Shown here: positions 55,718-63,317 of the stretch, one piece after another
Position numbering within the stretch: the first letter of the stretch is position 1
Layout of the letters: every line of letters begins with the position of its first letter
The notes under the pieces: model-generated
What the model saw: only the letters and a program-made list of their open reading frames with translations
Databases searched by the model: none
What the model was told of the DNA's origin: nothing
NCBI RefSeq assembly: GCF_900108955.1
Contig: NZ_FNYA01000003.1
Coordinates: 124,001-188,000 of the forward strand
Origin: Flavobacterium terrigena
GTDB lineage: Bacteria > Bacteroidota > Bacteroidia > Flavobacteriales > Flavobacteriaceae
Direction: 5' to 3'
Length of the DNA stretch: 64,000 nucleotides
Translations under genes and position numbers: made by a program

Positions 55718-56953
55718 TTACTCTTTAAAAGTTTTTGCAGTAATGTCTTCTAATTCTTTTTTAAGCGGTGCAATTGTAGCCAAATATTTTTCCTTTTGTT
55801 TTTTTGTCATCGGCTCCGAAGAAGGTAATTTCAATCGCAATGGATCAACTTGAACTCCATTTTTCCAAAAACGATAACACACGTGTGGACCAGTCGCTAA
55901 ACCAGTGCTTCCAACTTTACCTATGACTTGTCCTTGTGTTACAGATTGTCCTCTGCGAACCAAAATTTTAGACATGTGAAGGTATTGTGTGGCATATTTT
56001 GAGTTGTGTTTTACTTTTACGAAATTTCCATTTCCTGAAGTGTATCCGGTGGCTTCCACAACACCAGAAGCTGTTGTCTTAATTGGCGTTCCGTGTGGTG
56101 CCGCATAATCTGTTCCGTTGTGCGCTTTCCAAGTAAATTGTACGGGATGAAATCTTCGAGCTGTAAATTTTGATGTTAATTTAAAGAAAGAAAGAGGTGC
56201 TTTTAAAAACATACTTTTCGCACCAGATGCTTTTTCGTCAAAATATTCTGGTCTTTTTTGTTTTTCGTTGATTTTATATGGGAACGCGTAGATTTTTTTT
56301 CCTTTGTATTCGAAATACGAAGCTTCCACTTCATCTACACCTAAATATTCGCCATTTTCGAAATATTTTTCTTTGATTGTAACGGCAAATTTGTCGCCTT
56401 TTTTAAGTTTGAAAAAGTCGATTGAGTATTTATAAATTTGAGCCAATTCGTTTGCTAAAGAAGCGCTAACGCCATTTCTTGATAAGGTTTCAGATAGTGA
56501 ACCATCTAATTCAGCCGCAATTGTTCTTCTTTTAATTACAGTTGGACGTTTCTTAATTTCTACCTTAATTGAATCTCTTAAATCGACAACCAAATAACTC
56601 GTTTTGTCCTGAACATAAACTAATGCTTTTATGTTTTTTTTATTTTTTTTGTCAGATAGAGTGATGAAAGGTTTACCTGCTCGAATATTTTTTATATTGA
56701 AAGAATCTTTGATTTTCTCTGTAACATCAAAGGTTTTTAAACTATCTGGTAACGTATACGCTTCTAAAATAGTACTAAAAGTATCTCCAGATTGCAAGGT
56801 GTCTTCCACCACCGAAAAGTCATTAAAAGTAAACCCGTATTTTTTAATAATAGGTTCTTTTTTAACGATTTTTTCTGCAATTTTTTTATCACCTTCTTTG
56901 TTTTGACAAGAAAATGTTAGTAGTAGTATAAGTGCGTATAGTAAATATTTCAA
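55718..56953 (-). CDS. M23 family peptidoglycan metallopeptidase lipoprotein with an H-to-C site change
   Basis: The 411-residue protein has a lipoprotein signal (lipobox LLTFSC, Cys16), a middle region resembling the N-terminal modules of MepM-type proteins, and a C-terminal M23 domain. The zinc motifs are H278-x3-D282 (HNGTDY) and H357-V-C359, where the second position of the usual HxH is Cys; H326 (YLHMS) is also conserved. M23 enzymes cut peptidoglycan cross-links, so the role is envelope remodelling, provided the Cys still binds zinc. It lies 3 bases before pgi and 16 bases after kynA. Confidence 0.9.
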   Translation of the reverse strand: MKYLLYALILLLTFSCQNKEGDKKIAEKIVKKEPIIKKYGFTFNDFSVVEDTLQSGDTFSTILEAYTLPDSLKTFDVTEKIKDSFNIKNIRAGKPFITLSDKKNKKNIKALVYVQDKTSYLVVDLRDSIKVEIKKRPTVIKRRTIAAELDGSLSETLSRNGVSASLANELAQIYKYSIDFFKLKKGDKFAVTIKEKYFENGEYLGVDEVEASYFEYKGKKIYAFPYKINEKQKRPEYFDEKASGAKSMFLKAPLSFFKLTSKFTARRFHPVQFTWKAHNGTDYAAPHGTPIKTTASGVVEATGYTSGNGNFVKVKHNSKYATQYLHMSKILVRRGQSVTQGQVIGKVGSTGLATGPHVCYRFWKNGVQVDPLRLKLPSSEPMTKKQKEKYLATIAPLKKELEDITAKTFKE

Positions 56954-56969
56954 ACTGTCTTTTTTTGTA

Positions 56970-57890
56970 TTATTCTCCCCAATTTTTTAATTCTTCTTCA
57001 CTCCAAAGTTTTGGAAAGAAAATTCTTCTTTGGTATTTTGGTAACATGTATTTTTTCCAATCGCTTCCACCAGTTGCTTCATGATTCCCGGGAACGCTTT
57101 CAATATATTTTTTAGCAGCATTGAAATGACCCATTACCCAAGTGATATTTACTGTTTTGTCGTAATGACGCATAGCGGCCACTAAATCTGGGTTTTTTTG
57201 ATCTGCTTCTGGTAATTGTTGGAATTTCTGCCAAAGATTGATGTTACTGTATTCTTCCATAAAACACAAAAATTCTTTTTTGTATTTGCGTTCAAATTCG
57301 CTTAACAAATAAGATTTTTCTCCTGTATGATAATCTTTTCCGGCAGCTTGCCAGTACATGTGTTCTAAAGTATTTGAATAAGATGCTGCGGTGTCAAATC
57401 CTGCTCTATATCTGATATCTACAAGATTGATTAAATCTGTTGATGCAAATTCAATCATTCTATATTGGGCACTTTGAAAGCCACTTGCAGGCGTTAAAGT
57501 ATTTCTGAATTTTAAATATTGTTCTGGCTCCATTCCATCTTTCATAATATCAAAAGAGGTAGTAAGCATATCAAAATATCTGCTAATTCTGTTTAATCTT
57601 TCTGTAAAAAATTCTGTGGTTGTTGCGGCATTATGACAAAGTTGTTCCATTTCCCAAAGAATCATTTTGAATACCAATTCGTTGACTTGGTGGTACATGA
57701 TAAATACCATTTCATCTGGTAATGTAGAACGCTGGATTTGTAGGTTCAAAAGGGCATCAGTTTGAATATAATCCCAATACGTAATTGGTTTAGCCCAAAG
57801 CAATCCTTCTAAATGAGTTTCTGTTTTCTGATTAATCTTATCAAACTTTTCGTTTAATTGTTCAATTTTTTCTTCGATATTCTCTTGCAA
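56970..57890 (-). CDS. kynA: Tryptophan 2,3-dioxygenase
   Basis: The 306-residue heme enzyme opens the indole ring of tryptophan to N-formylkynurenine. Family segments are present: KPITYWDYIQTDALLNLQ, DEMVFIMYHQVNELVFKM and GFQSAQYRMIEF, and the length is close to that of bacterial and animal enzymes. It is co-directional with DUF3108-like (five bases) and the M23 gene (16 bases), an unusual set with no other kynurenine-pathway genes in view. Confidence 0.94.
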   Translation of the reverse strand: MQENIEEKIEQLNEKFDKINQKTETHLEGLLWAKPITYWDYIQTDALLNLQIQRSTLPDEMVFIMYHQVNELVFKMILWEMEQLCHNAATTTEFFTERLNRISRYFDMLTTSFDIMKDGMEPEQYLKFRNTLTPASGFQSAQYRMIEFASTDLINLVDIRYRAGFDTAASYSNTLEHMYWQAAGKDYHTGEKSYLLSEFERKYKKEFLCFMEEYSNINLWQKFQQLPEADQKNPDLVAAMRHYDKTVNITWVMGHFNAAKKYIESVPGNHEATGGSDWKKYMLPKYQRRIFFPKLWSEEELKNWGE

Positions 57891-57895
57891 AATAA

Positions 57896-58669
57896 TTATT
57901 TTTTAAAATTTATAGGATGTTTCAATCCTTTATATTGGTCGATATCCGCTTTGATAGAACCAACTGCTAAACTTGCTTTTACTCGAATTGGAATTTTGTT
58001 ATTATCGTCTGAAATCCAAACGGTTAAACTTTCCTCTTCTTTGAAAACACGACCTGCTTGAACCAATGGTCTAAACATCATACAGTTAATTTCACCAAAT
58101 TTAGAGTTTATATTTTCTCTGCCTACAAATTTAAGTTTAAATTTCGTAGTTTCATCATCAAAAAACATATCAATTGTGATAGATTCACCAATATTTAGTT
58201 TGTCAATTTTTGGATGATTTCTTAAATAGTAAAATGCCGAAACAATATCTTGTACATTTTCTGGTACATTAAACGTTTTTTCGGTTTTGTTTTTATAATC
58301 TTTTACTAAAACAGTATTGTTGTTTTGATTGAAGTAACCTTGTTGGTTTTTTTTATAACCACCTTCATTTATGTTTCTAATGAAAACATATGGTTTGTTG
58401 GTTTCTTTATTAAAATAGCTTTCGTAGTTGTCTACTACTTTAAACATCATTTTTGTTACACCAGTAGTATAGCCTTTACCTACAACATGGTGCATTTTTC
58501 TGCCATTAAGTGCGGCGTCTTTAACTTCTAAAGTAGCATAGCCCGCATTAATAAGTCCGTAATGTATTCTTAGTTTAACAAATTCTCCTACAGTATAAGA
58601 ATCTGCTTGTTTTGTATCAAATGAATTTGATAAAACAAACACAGTAAAAAGTAAAATTATCTTTTTCAT
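57896..58669 (-). CDS. DUF3108-type periplasmic protein
   Basis: The protein (257 residues from the chosen start) has a signal peptide (MKKIILLFTVFVLSNSF) and a beta-rich body with FVKLRIHYGLINAGYATLEV and WISDDNNKIPIRVKASLAVG, the pattern of DUF3108 proteins found in the periplasm of Gram-negative bacteria. The frame extends nine codons upstream, but those residues (YSSKKTYK) do not fit a signal peptide. It heads the minus-strand run ending at 52624. Function is unknown. Confidence 0.85.
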   Translation of the reverse strand: MKKIILLFTVFVLSNSFDTKQADSYTVGEFVKLRIHYGLINAGYATLEVKDAALNGRKMHHVVGKGYTTGVTKMMFKVVDNYESYFNKETNKPYVFIRNINEGGYKKNQQGYFNQNNNTVLVKDYKNKTEKTFNVPENVQDIVSAFYYLRNHPKIDKLNIGESITIDMFFDDETTKFKLKFVGRENINSKFGEINCMMFRPLVQAGRVFKEEESLTVWISDDNNKIPIRVKASLAVGSIKADIDQYKGLKHPINFKK

Positions 58670-58705
58670 TTTATAAGTTTTCTTAGAAGAATACAATTAT
58701 TGTTC

Positions 58706-58713
58706 CAAAGTTA
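58706..58713 (-). promoter_or_regulatory. -7 box (TAACTTTG) for the DUF3108-headed operon
   Basis: Minus-strand TAACTTTG lies 36 bases before the ATG at 58669, immediately after the end of the predicted small RNA, so the two units are back to back. Confidence 0.5.
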
Positions 58714-58720
58714 CAAAAAA

Positions 58721-58826
58721 CAAAAAACCCAGTCAAATGATATGACTGAGTTTTTATGTTTTAACCAACCAAAAAACTATAAATTATGAAAACTTATATA
58801 CAATATGAGTCTACTACCTCTCAATT
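58721..58826 (-). ncRNA. Predicted small RNA of about 105 nt
   Basis: On the minus strand a TAnnTTTG box (58833-58840) is followed about 100 bases later by a terminator hairpin (58726-58752, AACTCAGTCA with TGACTGGGTT, one mismatch) and a T run, with no protein-coding signal between. The predicted transcript begins near 58826 and contains GTTGGTTAA at 58761-58769, just before the terminator. The same stretch on the plus strand resembles an mRNA leader with a 22-codon frame, which I judged less likely. A known conserved flavobacterial small RNA is possible but was not checked. The remaining spacer (58855-59072) shows nothing else. Confidence 0.6.
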
Positions 58827-58832
58827 GCCCTG

Positions 58833-58840
58833 CAAAGATA
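58833..58840 (-). promoter_or_regulatory. -7 box (TATCTTTG) of the predicted small RNA
   Basis: Minus-strand TATCTTTG, seven bases before the predicted start of the small RNA. No clear -33 TTG at the normal distance. Confidence 0.5.
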
Positions 58841-59072
58841 TGTTAAGGTTTTGAGTTTTATTTAAAGAAAAATCAACTTTAACACTTTTAACAGAATAAT
58901 ATGTAAGAAAAGTGGTTAAAATTTAACAAAACAAAAAAATACCGAACTATTATTGAGTATTTGATAATTTAAATTTTTAACTTATTGGTTTTTAATGGTT
59001 TAAAAATCATGAAATTTGTCTTTTTTTAGACAAATTCTTCCTGAAAATCACTGTGTTAAGAATATTTTATAA

Positions 59073-59100
59073 CAAAAGCAGCTTTTTATGGCTGCTTTTG
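59073..59100 (-). terminator. Terminator of the hmgA-hppD unit
   Basis: AAAAGCAGC / GCTGCTTTT hairpin around an eight-base loop, three bases past the hppD stop. The stem core is shared with the terminator at 38469. Confidence 0.8.
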
Positions 59101-59103
59101 TTT

Positions 59104-60267
59104 TTATAATGTACCTCTTTTGGCTTGTTCTCTTTCAATTGACTCAAAAAGAGCTTTGAAGTTTCCTGCACCAAAACCTTTAGCACCCATTCTTTGAATA
59201 ACTTCGAAGAAAAGTGTAGGTCTGTCTTCAATTGGTTTAGTGAAAATTTGTAACAAATACCCTTCTTCATCCGCATCAATCATGATACCTAGTTTTTGTA
59301 ATTCGTTAATGTCTTCTTTAAATTTAGACATATGATCTTTCAACCTTTCTGGGATAGCATCATAATATGCCTGTGGAGGCGTACTTAAAAATTCGATTCC
59401 ACGAGAACGCATATCAGCAACAGTTGTAATAATGTCATCAGTCGCAACTGCAATATGTTGTACTCCTTCACCTTCATAGAAATCTAAATATTCTTCAATT
59501 TGAGAACGTTTTTTTCCGTTAGCTGGTTCATTGATTGGGAATTTTATTCTTCCGTTACCGTTACTCATTACTTTCGACATCAATGCAGAATATTCTGTAG
59601 TAATTTGTTTGTCGTCAAAAGAAAGAAAATTCACAAATCCCATTACATCTTCAAACCATTTTACGGCTTCATCCATTCTGTTCCAACCAGTATTTCCAAC
59701 CATATGGTCAATAAATTTTAACCCAACTGGTTCTGGATTGTAATCAGATTTCCATTCACTGTATCCTGGTAAAAAGATTCCGTTATAATTTTTACGTTCC
59801 ACAAAAACAAAAACAGTTTCCCCATATGCACCATAAATACCTGCACGTACTACTTCACCATTATCATCTTTTTCAACAGTTGGTTCAAAATATGGTTTTG
59901 CTCCACGTTTTGTAGTTTCTTCAAAAGATTTGCGAGCGTCTTCTACCCAAAGTGCAATAACTTTAACACCATCACCATGTTTTTTTACATGTTCTCCAAT
60001 AGGTGAATTGCTGTTTAAAGCTGTTGTTAATACCAAACGGATTTTATCTTGTTTTAATACGTAAGATGCTCTGTCTTTTACACCTGTTTCTAATCCTGCA
60101 TAAGCTAATGATTGAAAACCGAAGGCTGTTTTGTAAAAATGTGCCGCTTGTTTCGCATTTCCAACATAAAACTCTACGTAATCTGTTCCTAATAAAGGCA
60201 AGAAATCTTGTGCGCCTTCAAATATTTTTTCTAAGCCGTATTCGACTGATTTTAATTCCTCTGACAT
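59104..60267 (-). CDS. hppD: 4-hydroxyphenylpyruvate dioxygenase
   Basis: The enzyme (387 residues from the chosen ATG) makes homogentisate from 4-hydroxyphenylpyruvate in tyrosine breakdown. It has two VOC domains; iron ligands are H188 (IDHMVG), H271 (VQHIAV) and E355 (FFEVIQRMG). The preceding frame uses a non-ATG start (60291) that adds MITKKYNI; MSEELKS at 60267 is preferred. It lies 52 bases after hmgA on the same strand and both end at one terminator. Confidence 0.95.
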   Translation of the reverse strand: MSEELKSVEYGLEKIFEGAQDFLPLLGTDYVEFYVGNAKQAAHFYKTAFGFQSLAYAGLETGVKDRASYVLKQDKIRLVLTTALNSNSPIGEHVKKHGDGVKVIALWVEDARKSFEETTKRGAKPYFEPTVEKDDNGEVVRAGIYGAYGETVFVFVERKNYNGIFLPGYSEWKSDYNPEPVGLKFIDHMVGNTGWNRMDEAVKWFEDVMGFVNFLSFDDKQITTEYSALMSKVMSNGNGRIKFPINEPANGKKRSQIEEYLDFYEGEGVQHIAVATDDIITTVADMRSRGIEFLSTPPQAYYDAIPERLKDHMSKFKEDINELQKLGIMIDADEEGYLLQIFTKPIEDRPTLFFEVIQRMGAKGFGAGNFKALFESIEREQAKRGTL

Positions 60268-60319
60268 AATGTTATATTTTTTGGTAATCAATTTACCTAA
60301 GTTGTGTTTAATTAATTTT

Positions 60320-61477
60320 TTATTCTACCCAAGATTTATAATACTGACCATCGTCTAATCCCATCGCTTCTTCTGTTACCATTAACGGACGGAAAGTATC
60401 TACCATAACAGCTAATTCTTTTGTTTCGGTATGACCGATACTTCTTTCCATTGCTCCTGGTGCTGGACCGTGAGGAATTCCTTTTGGATGTAAAGTGATG
60501 TGACCTTGTTCGATATTATTTCTACTCATGAAATCACCATCTACATAATATAACACTTCATCAGAATCGATATTACTGTGATTGTATGGAGCTGGAATTG
60601 ATTTTGGATGATAATCGTATAATCTTGGTACGAATGAACAAACCACAAAAGTTGCCGTTTCAAAAGTTTGATGAATTGGCGGTGGTAAATGCACACGACC
60701 TGTTATTGGTTCGAAATTGTGAATTGAAAAGGCATACGGGAAATTGTATCCGTCCCAACCGATAACATCAAATGGATGTGTAGCATAAACTACTTCATGC
60801 ATCATTCCTTCTTTTTTGATTTTGATTAAGAAATCACCTTTCTCGTCATAGGTTTCTATTTCCGAAGGCAATTTAAAATCTCTTTCGCAAAATGGAGAAT
60901 GTTCTAAATGTTGACCCGATTCGTTTTTATATCTTTTTGGTGTATAAAAAGGTGCAAATGATTCTACATAAAACAAACGATTGTCTTCTGAATTGAAATC
61001 GATTTGATAAATCATTCCGCGTGGAATAATTAGATAATCACCATATTCGAAATCAATATTTCCCATCATTGTTCTTAATTTTCCAGAACCTTTATGGATA
61101 AATATCATTTCATCAGCATCGGCGTTTTTATAAAAATAACTACGTAATGATTTTCTTGGTGCTGCTAAACCAATCGTACAATCTCTATTGACTAACATGT
61201 CTTTACGACTTTCTAAAAAATCGTCAGCTGGTTTTAATTCAAAACCTTTTAGTAATAATGATTTGATGTTTTTACCAATGGCAATTTTTGGTTCAACAGA
61301 ATATGATTTAATAATTTCTTTAACTTGTGTTGGTCTGTGAACATGATACAATAATGAAGAATGTCCATGAAATCCTTCTGTACCAAAAAGTTGTTCGTAA
61401 TATAATCCACCGTCTGGTTTTTCAAACTGTATGTGGCGTTTTTGAGGAAAATCTCCTAATTTATGATATATTGGCAT
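60320..61477 (-). CDS. hmgA: Homogentisate 1,2-dioxygenase
   Basis: The 385-residue cupin-type enzyme opens the homogentisate ring to maleylacetoacetate. Segments YNHSNIDSDEVLYY and HPKGIPHGP contain the His and Glu iron ligands, and the N-terminal half has EMIFIHKGSGKL and YLIIPRGMIYQ cupin strands. It lies directly upstream of hppD. The isomerase and fumarylacetoacetase of the pathway are not in the window. A structured 5' region is noted at 61640-61708. Confidence 0.95.
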   Translation of the reverse strand: MPIYHKLGDFPQKRHIQFEKPDGGLYYEQLFGTEGFHGHSSLLYHVHRPTQVKEIIKSYSVEPKIAIGKNIKSLLLKGFELKPADDFLESRKDMLVNRDCTIGLAAPRKSLRSYFYKNADADEMIFIHKGSGKLRTMMGNIDFEYGDYLIIPRGMIYQIDFNSEDNRLFYVESFAPFYTPKRYKNESGQHLEHSPFCERDFKLPSEIETYDEKGDFLIKIKKEGMMHEVVYATHPFDVIGWDGYNFPYAFSIHNFEPITGRVHLPPPIHQTFETATFVVCSFVPRLYDYHPKSIPAPYNHSNIDSDEVLYYVDGDFMSRNNIEQGHITLHPKGIPHGPAPGAMERSIGHTETKELAVMVDTFRPLMVTEEAMGLDDGQYYKSWVE

Positions 61478-61639
61478 TTTCTTTTTTTGTTTAAAAGTTG
61501 ATACTGTAATGACTTTAAAAGATTAAAATCATAAAATTTAAAAAAAGAAGTTTAGCTCATTCAGGATTTCTCTTGATGAGGAATTTCAAATACGCTAATA
61601 ATCCATTCCAATTTTTCATATTTGTAAAAACTTATTTTT

Positions 61640-61708
61640 TAGCGGTCAAATATGGAATCGCTATTTCTTAAGTGTTTTGCTATCGCAAAGTTTTATGCTT
61701 TAGCGATT
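61640..61708 (-). promoter_or_regulatory. Structured leader region with alternative pairings upstream of hmgA
   Basis: CGCTA at 61659-61663 can pair with TAGCG at 61640-61644 or, extended to AATCGCTA (61656-61663), with TAGCGATT at 61701-61708; these options exclude each other. A small hairpin TTTGC-TATC-GCAAA (61676-61689) lies inside the second. The spacer 61478-61740 has no gene. It may be a leader of hmgA-hppD, but no clear promoter box places the transcript start. Confidence 0.35.
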
Positions 61709-61745
61709 TCATTACACAAATATCGGAAAAATATATTATAAAAAA

Positions 61746-61770
61746 AAACGACTTCAATTTGAAGTCGTTT
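61746..61770 (-). terminator. Terminator of the amino acid permease gene
   Basis: AAACGACTTCAA and TTGAAGTCGTTT form a perfect 12-base stem with a one-base centre and a T run on the minus strand, seven bases past the stop codon. Confidence 0.85.
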
Positions 61771-61776
61771 TTGATA

Positions 61777-63246
61777 TTATTCTTGTTCTTGTTTGTTATT
61801 TAGTTTTGAATTTCGTTTACCATAAATGAAATATACTAAAATACCAATTGCTAACCATCCTAATGATAACAATTGTGCATCATGGCTTAAGTTAATCATT
61901 AAGTATGTATTAATTGCGATACCACAAACAGCAATTACTGGTAAAGCAGGAACTTTGAAAGTACGCTCTAAACCTGGTTGTTTTACTCTTAAAATCCAAA
62001 CCGCAATACAAACCATAGTGAAGGCAAATAAAGTACCAAAACTTGTCATGTCAGCTAATTTATTAATTGGAGTGAAGGCAGCAACAATAGCTATAAATCC
62101 TCCTAAGATCATTAAGTTATTTTGTGGAGTTCCAGATAATGGATTAATTTTAGAGAAAACAGAAGGAATTAATCCATCTTTAGACATTCCTAAGAAAATT
62201 CTAGATTGTCCCATAATCATTACCATTAATACTGAAATTAAACCAATAGTTGCAGCAATAGTAATAATGTAACCTGCCCAAGCTTGTCCAGCAATATCAA
62301 AGGCATAAGCTACTGGCGCTTTAATTGCTTCTGGATATTTTCCAAGTGGATTAAAATCGTGGTAACTCATCATACCTGTTAATACTAAAGAAACTAAGAT
62401 ATAAAGAACTGTACATACTAATAATGAAGCAATAATTGCGAAAGGAACATCTTTCTTAGGGTTGATCGCTTCACCTGCTTGAGTTGAAACGGCATCGAAA
62501 CCTACATAAGCAAAGAAAATTGCTGCAGCTCCAGAAACAATACCACCAACACCGTATGCTTTATGCGTTCCAGCTTTGTCAACAATTTCAGCAACTTCTG
62601 GAATAAATGGTGTCCAGTTGTCAGTATTTATAAAGAAAGCACCAGCGATAATTACGAAAATAACAGCAGAAACTTTTAAAATTACAATGAAGTTATTTGC
62701 GTTAGCCGCACTTTTTGTTCCTTTAATTAAGATAGAAATTACAAACAATACAATTAAAAACGCAGGTAAATTCATTGAAAACCCTTCACCTGTATAACTT
62801 GCAGGGTCTGTAGTTAGCCAATCGGGTAGCTTGATACCAAACATTTTGAGCAGTTTATTAAAATATCCAGACCAAGAAACGGCAACCGTCATGGATCCCA
62901 TGGCATATTCTAAAATTAATCCCCAACCTATAATCCAAGCGAAAACTTCACCAATTGTTCCGTAAGCATAAGCATAAGCAGAACCTTCTACTGGTAAAAT
63001 AGAAGCAAATTCAGAATAACATAATGCAGCAAATACACAAGCAATACCTGCAATAATAAATGAAATTGCTAATGCTGGTCCAGCGTGATAGTAAGCTCCT
63101 GTTCCGGTAAGTACAAAAATACCACCACCAATAATAGCTCCAATTCCAATTGCTGTTAAGCTCCATTTACCTAGAACTCGCTTTAATTCACTTTTTTTCA
63201 TATCCGCTTCAAAAGCTGATACTGGTTTAACTCTCCAAATAGACAT
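61777..63246 (-). CDS. APC-family amino acid permease
   Basis: The 489-residue protein has about 12-13 membrane helices and begins with a short cytoplasmic segment (SELKRVLGKWSLTAIGIGAI), then IIGGGIFVLTGTGAYYHAGP, the first helix pair of CAT/YfnA-type cationic amino acid permeases. PVEGSAYAYAY and FFAYVGFDAVSTQAGEAINP are family hallmarks. It has its own -7 box and terminator. Substrate choice is unknown; the neighbouring tyrosine degradation genes suggest, but do not show, aromatic amino acid uptake. Confidence 0.92.
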   Translation of the reverse strand: MSIWRVKPVSAFEADMKKSELKRVLGKWSLTAIGIGAIIGGGIFVLTGTGAYYHAGPALAISFIIAGIACVFAALCYSEFASILPVEGSAYAYAYGTIGEVFAWIIGWGLILEYAMGSMTVAVSWSGYFNKLLKMFGIKLPDWLTTDPASYTGEGFSMNLPAFLIVLFVISILIKGTKSAANANNFIVILKVSAVIFVIIAGAFFINTDNWTPFIPEVAEIVDKAGTHKAYGVGGIVSGAAAIFFAYVGFDAVSTQAGEAINPKKDVPFAIIASLLVCTVLYILVSLVLTGMMSYHDFNPLGKYPEAIKAPVAYAFDIAGQAWAGYIITIAATIGLISVLMVMIMGQSRIFLGMSKDGLIPSVFSKINPLSGTPQNNLMILGGFIAIVAAFTPINKLADMTSFGTLFAFTMVCIAVWILRVKQPGLERTFKVPALPVIAVCGIAINTYLMINLSHDAQLLSLGWLAIGILVYFIYGKRNSKLNNKQEQE

Positions 63247-63271
63247 AAAGTAATAATTTTTTTAGTTGCGT

Positions 63272-63279
63272 CAAATATA
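63272..63279 (-). promoter_or_regulatory. -7 box (TATATTTG) for the permease gene
   Basis: Minus-strand TATATTTG lies 25 bases before the start at 63246. Confidence 0.55.
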
Positions 63280-63317
63280 GGATATTTTCATTTAATTAAC
63301 CAAATCAAAATTTTTAA

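Noticed and set aside
58786-58854. A 22-codon plus-strand frame after a leader-like AACCAACC stretch
   Set aside because: The opposite strand has promoter, transcript and terminator signals over the same bases, and the peptide has no visible feature. It is kept as the main alternative to the small RNA.
61826-62272. A 148-codon plus-strand frame inside the permease gene
   Set aside because: It is an antisense shadow; the permease shows continuous family motifs on the other strand.
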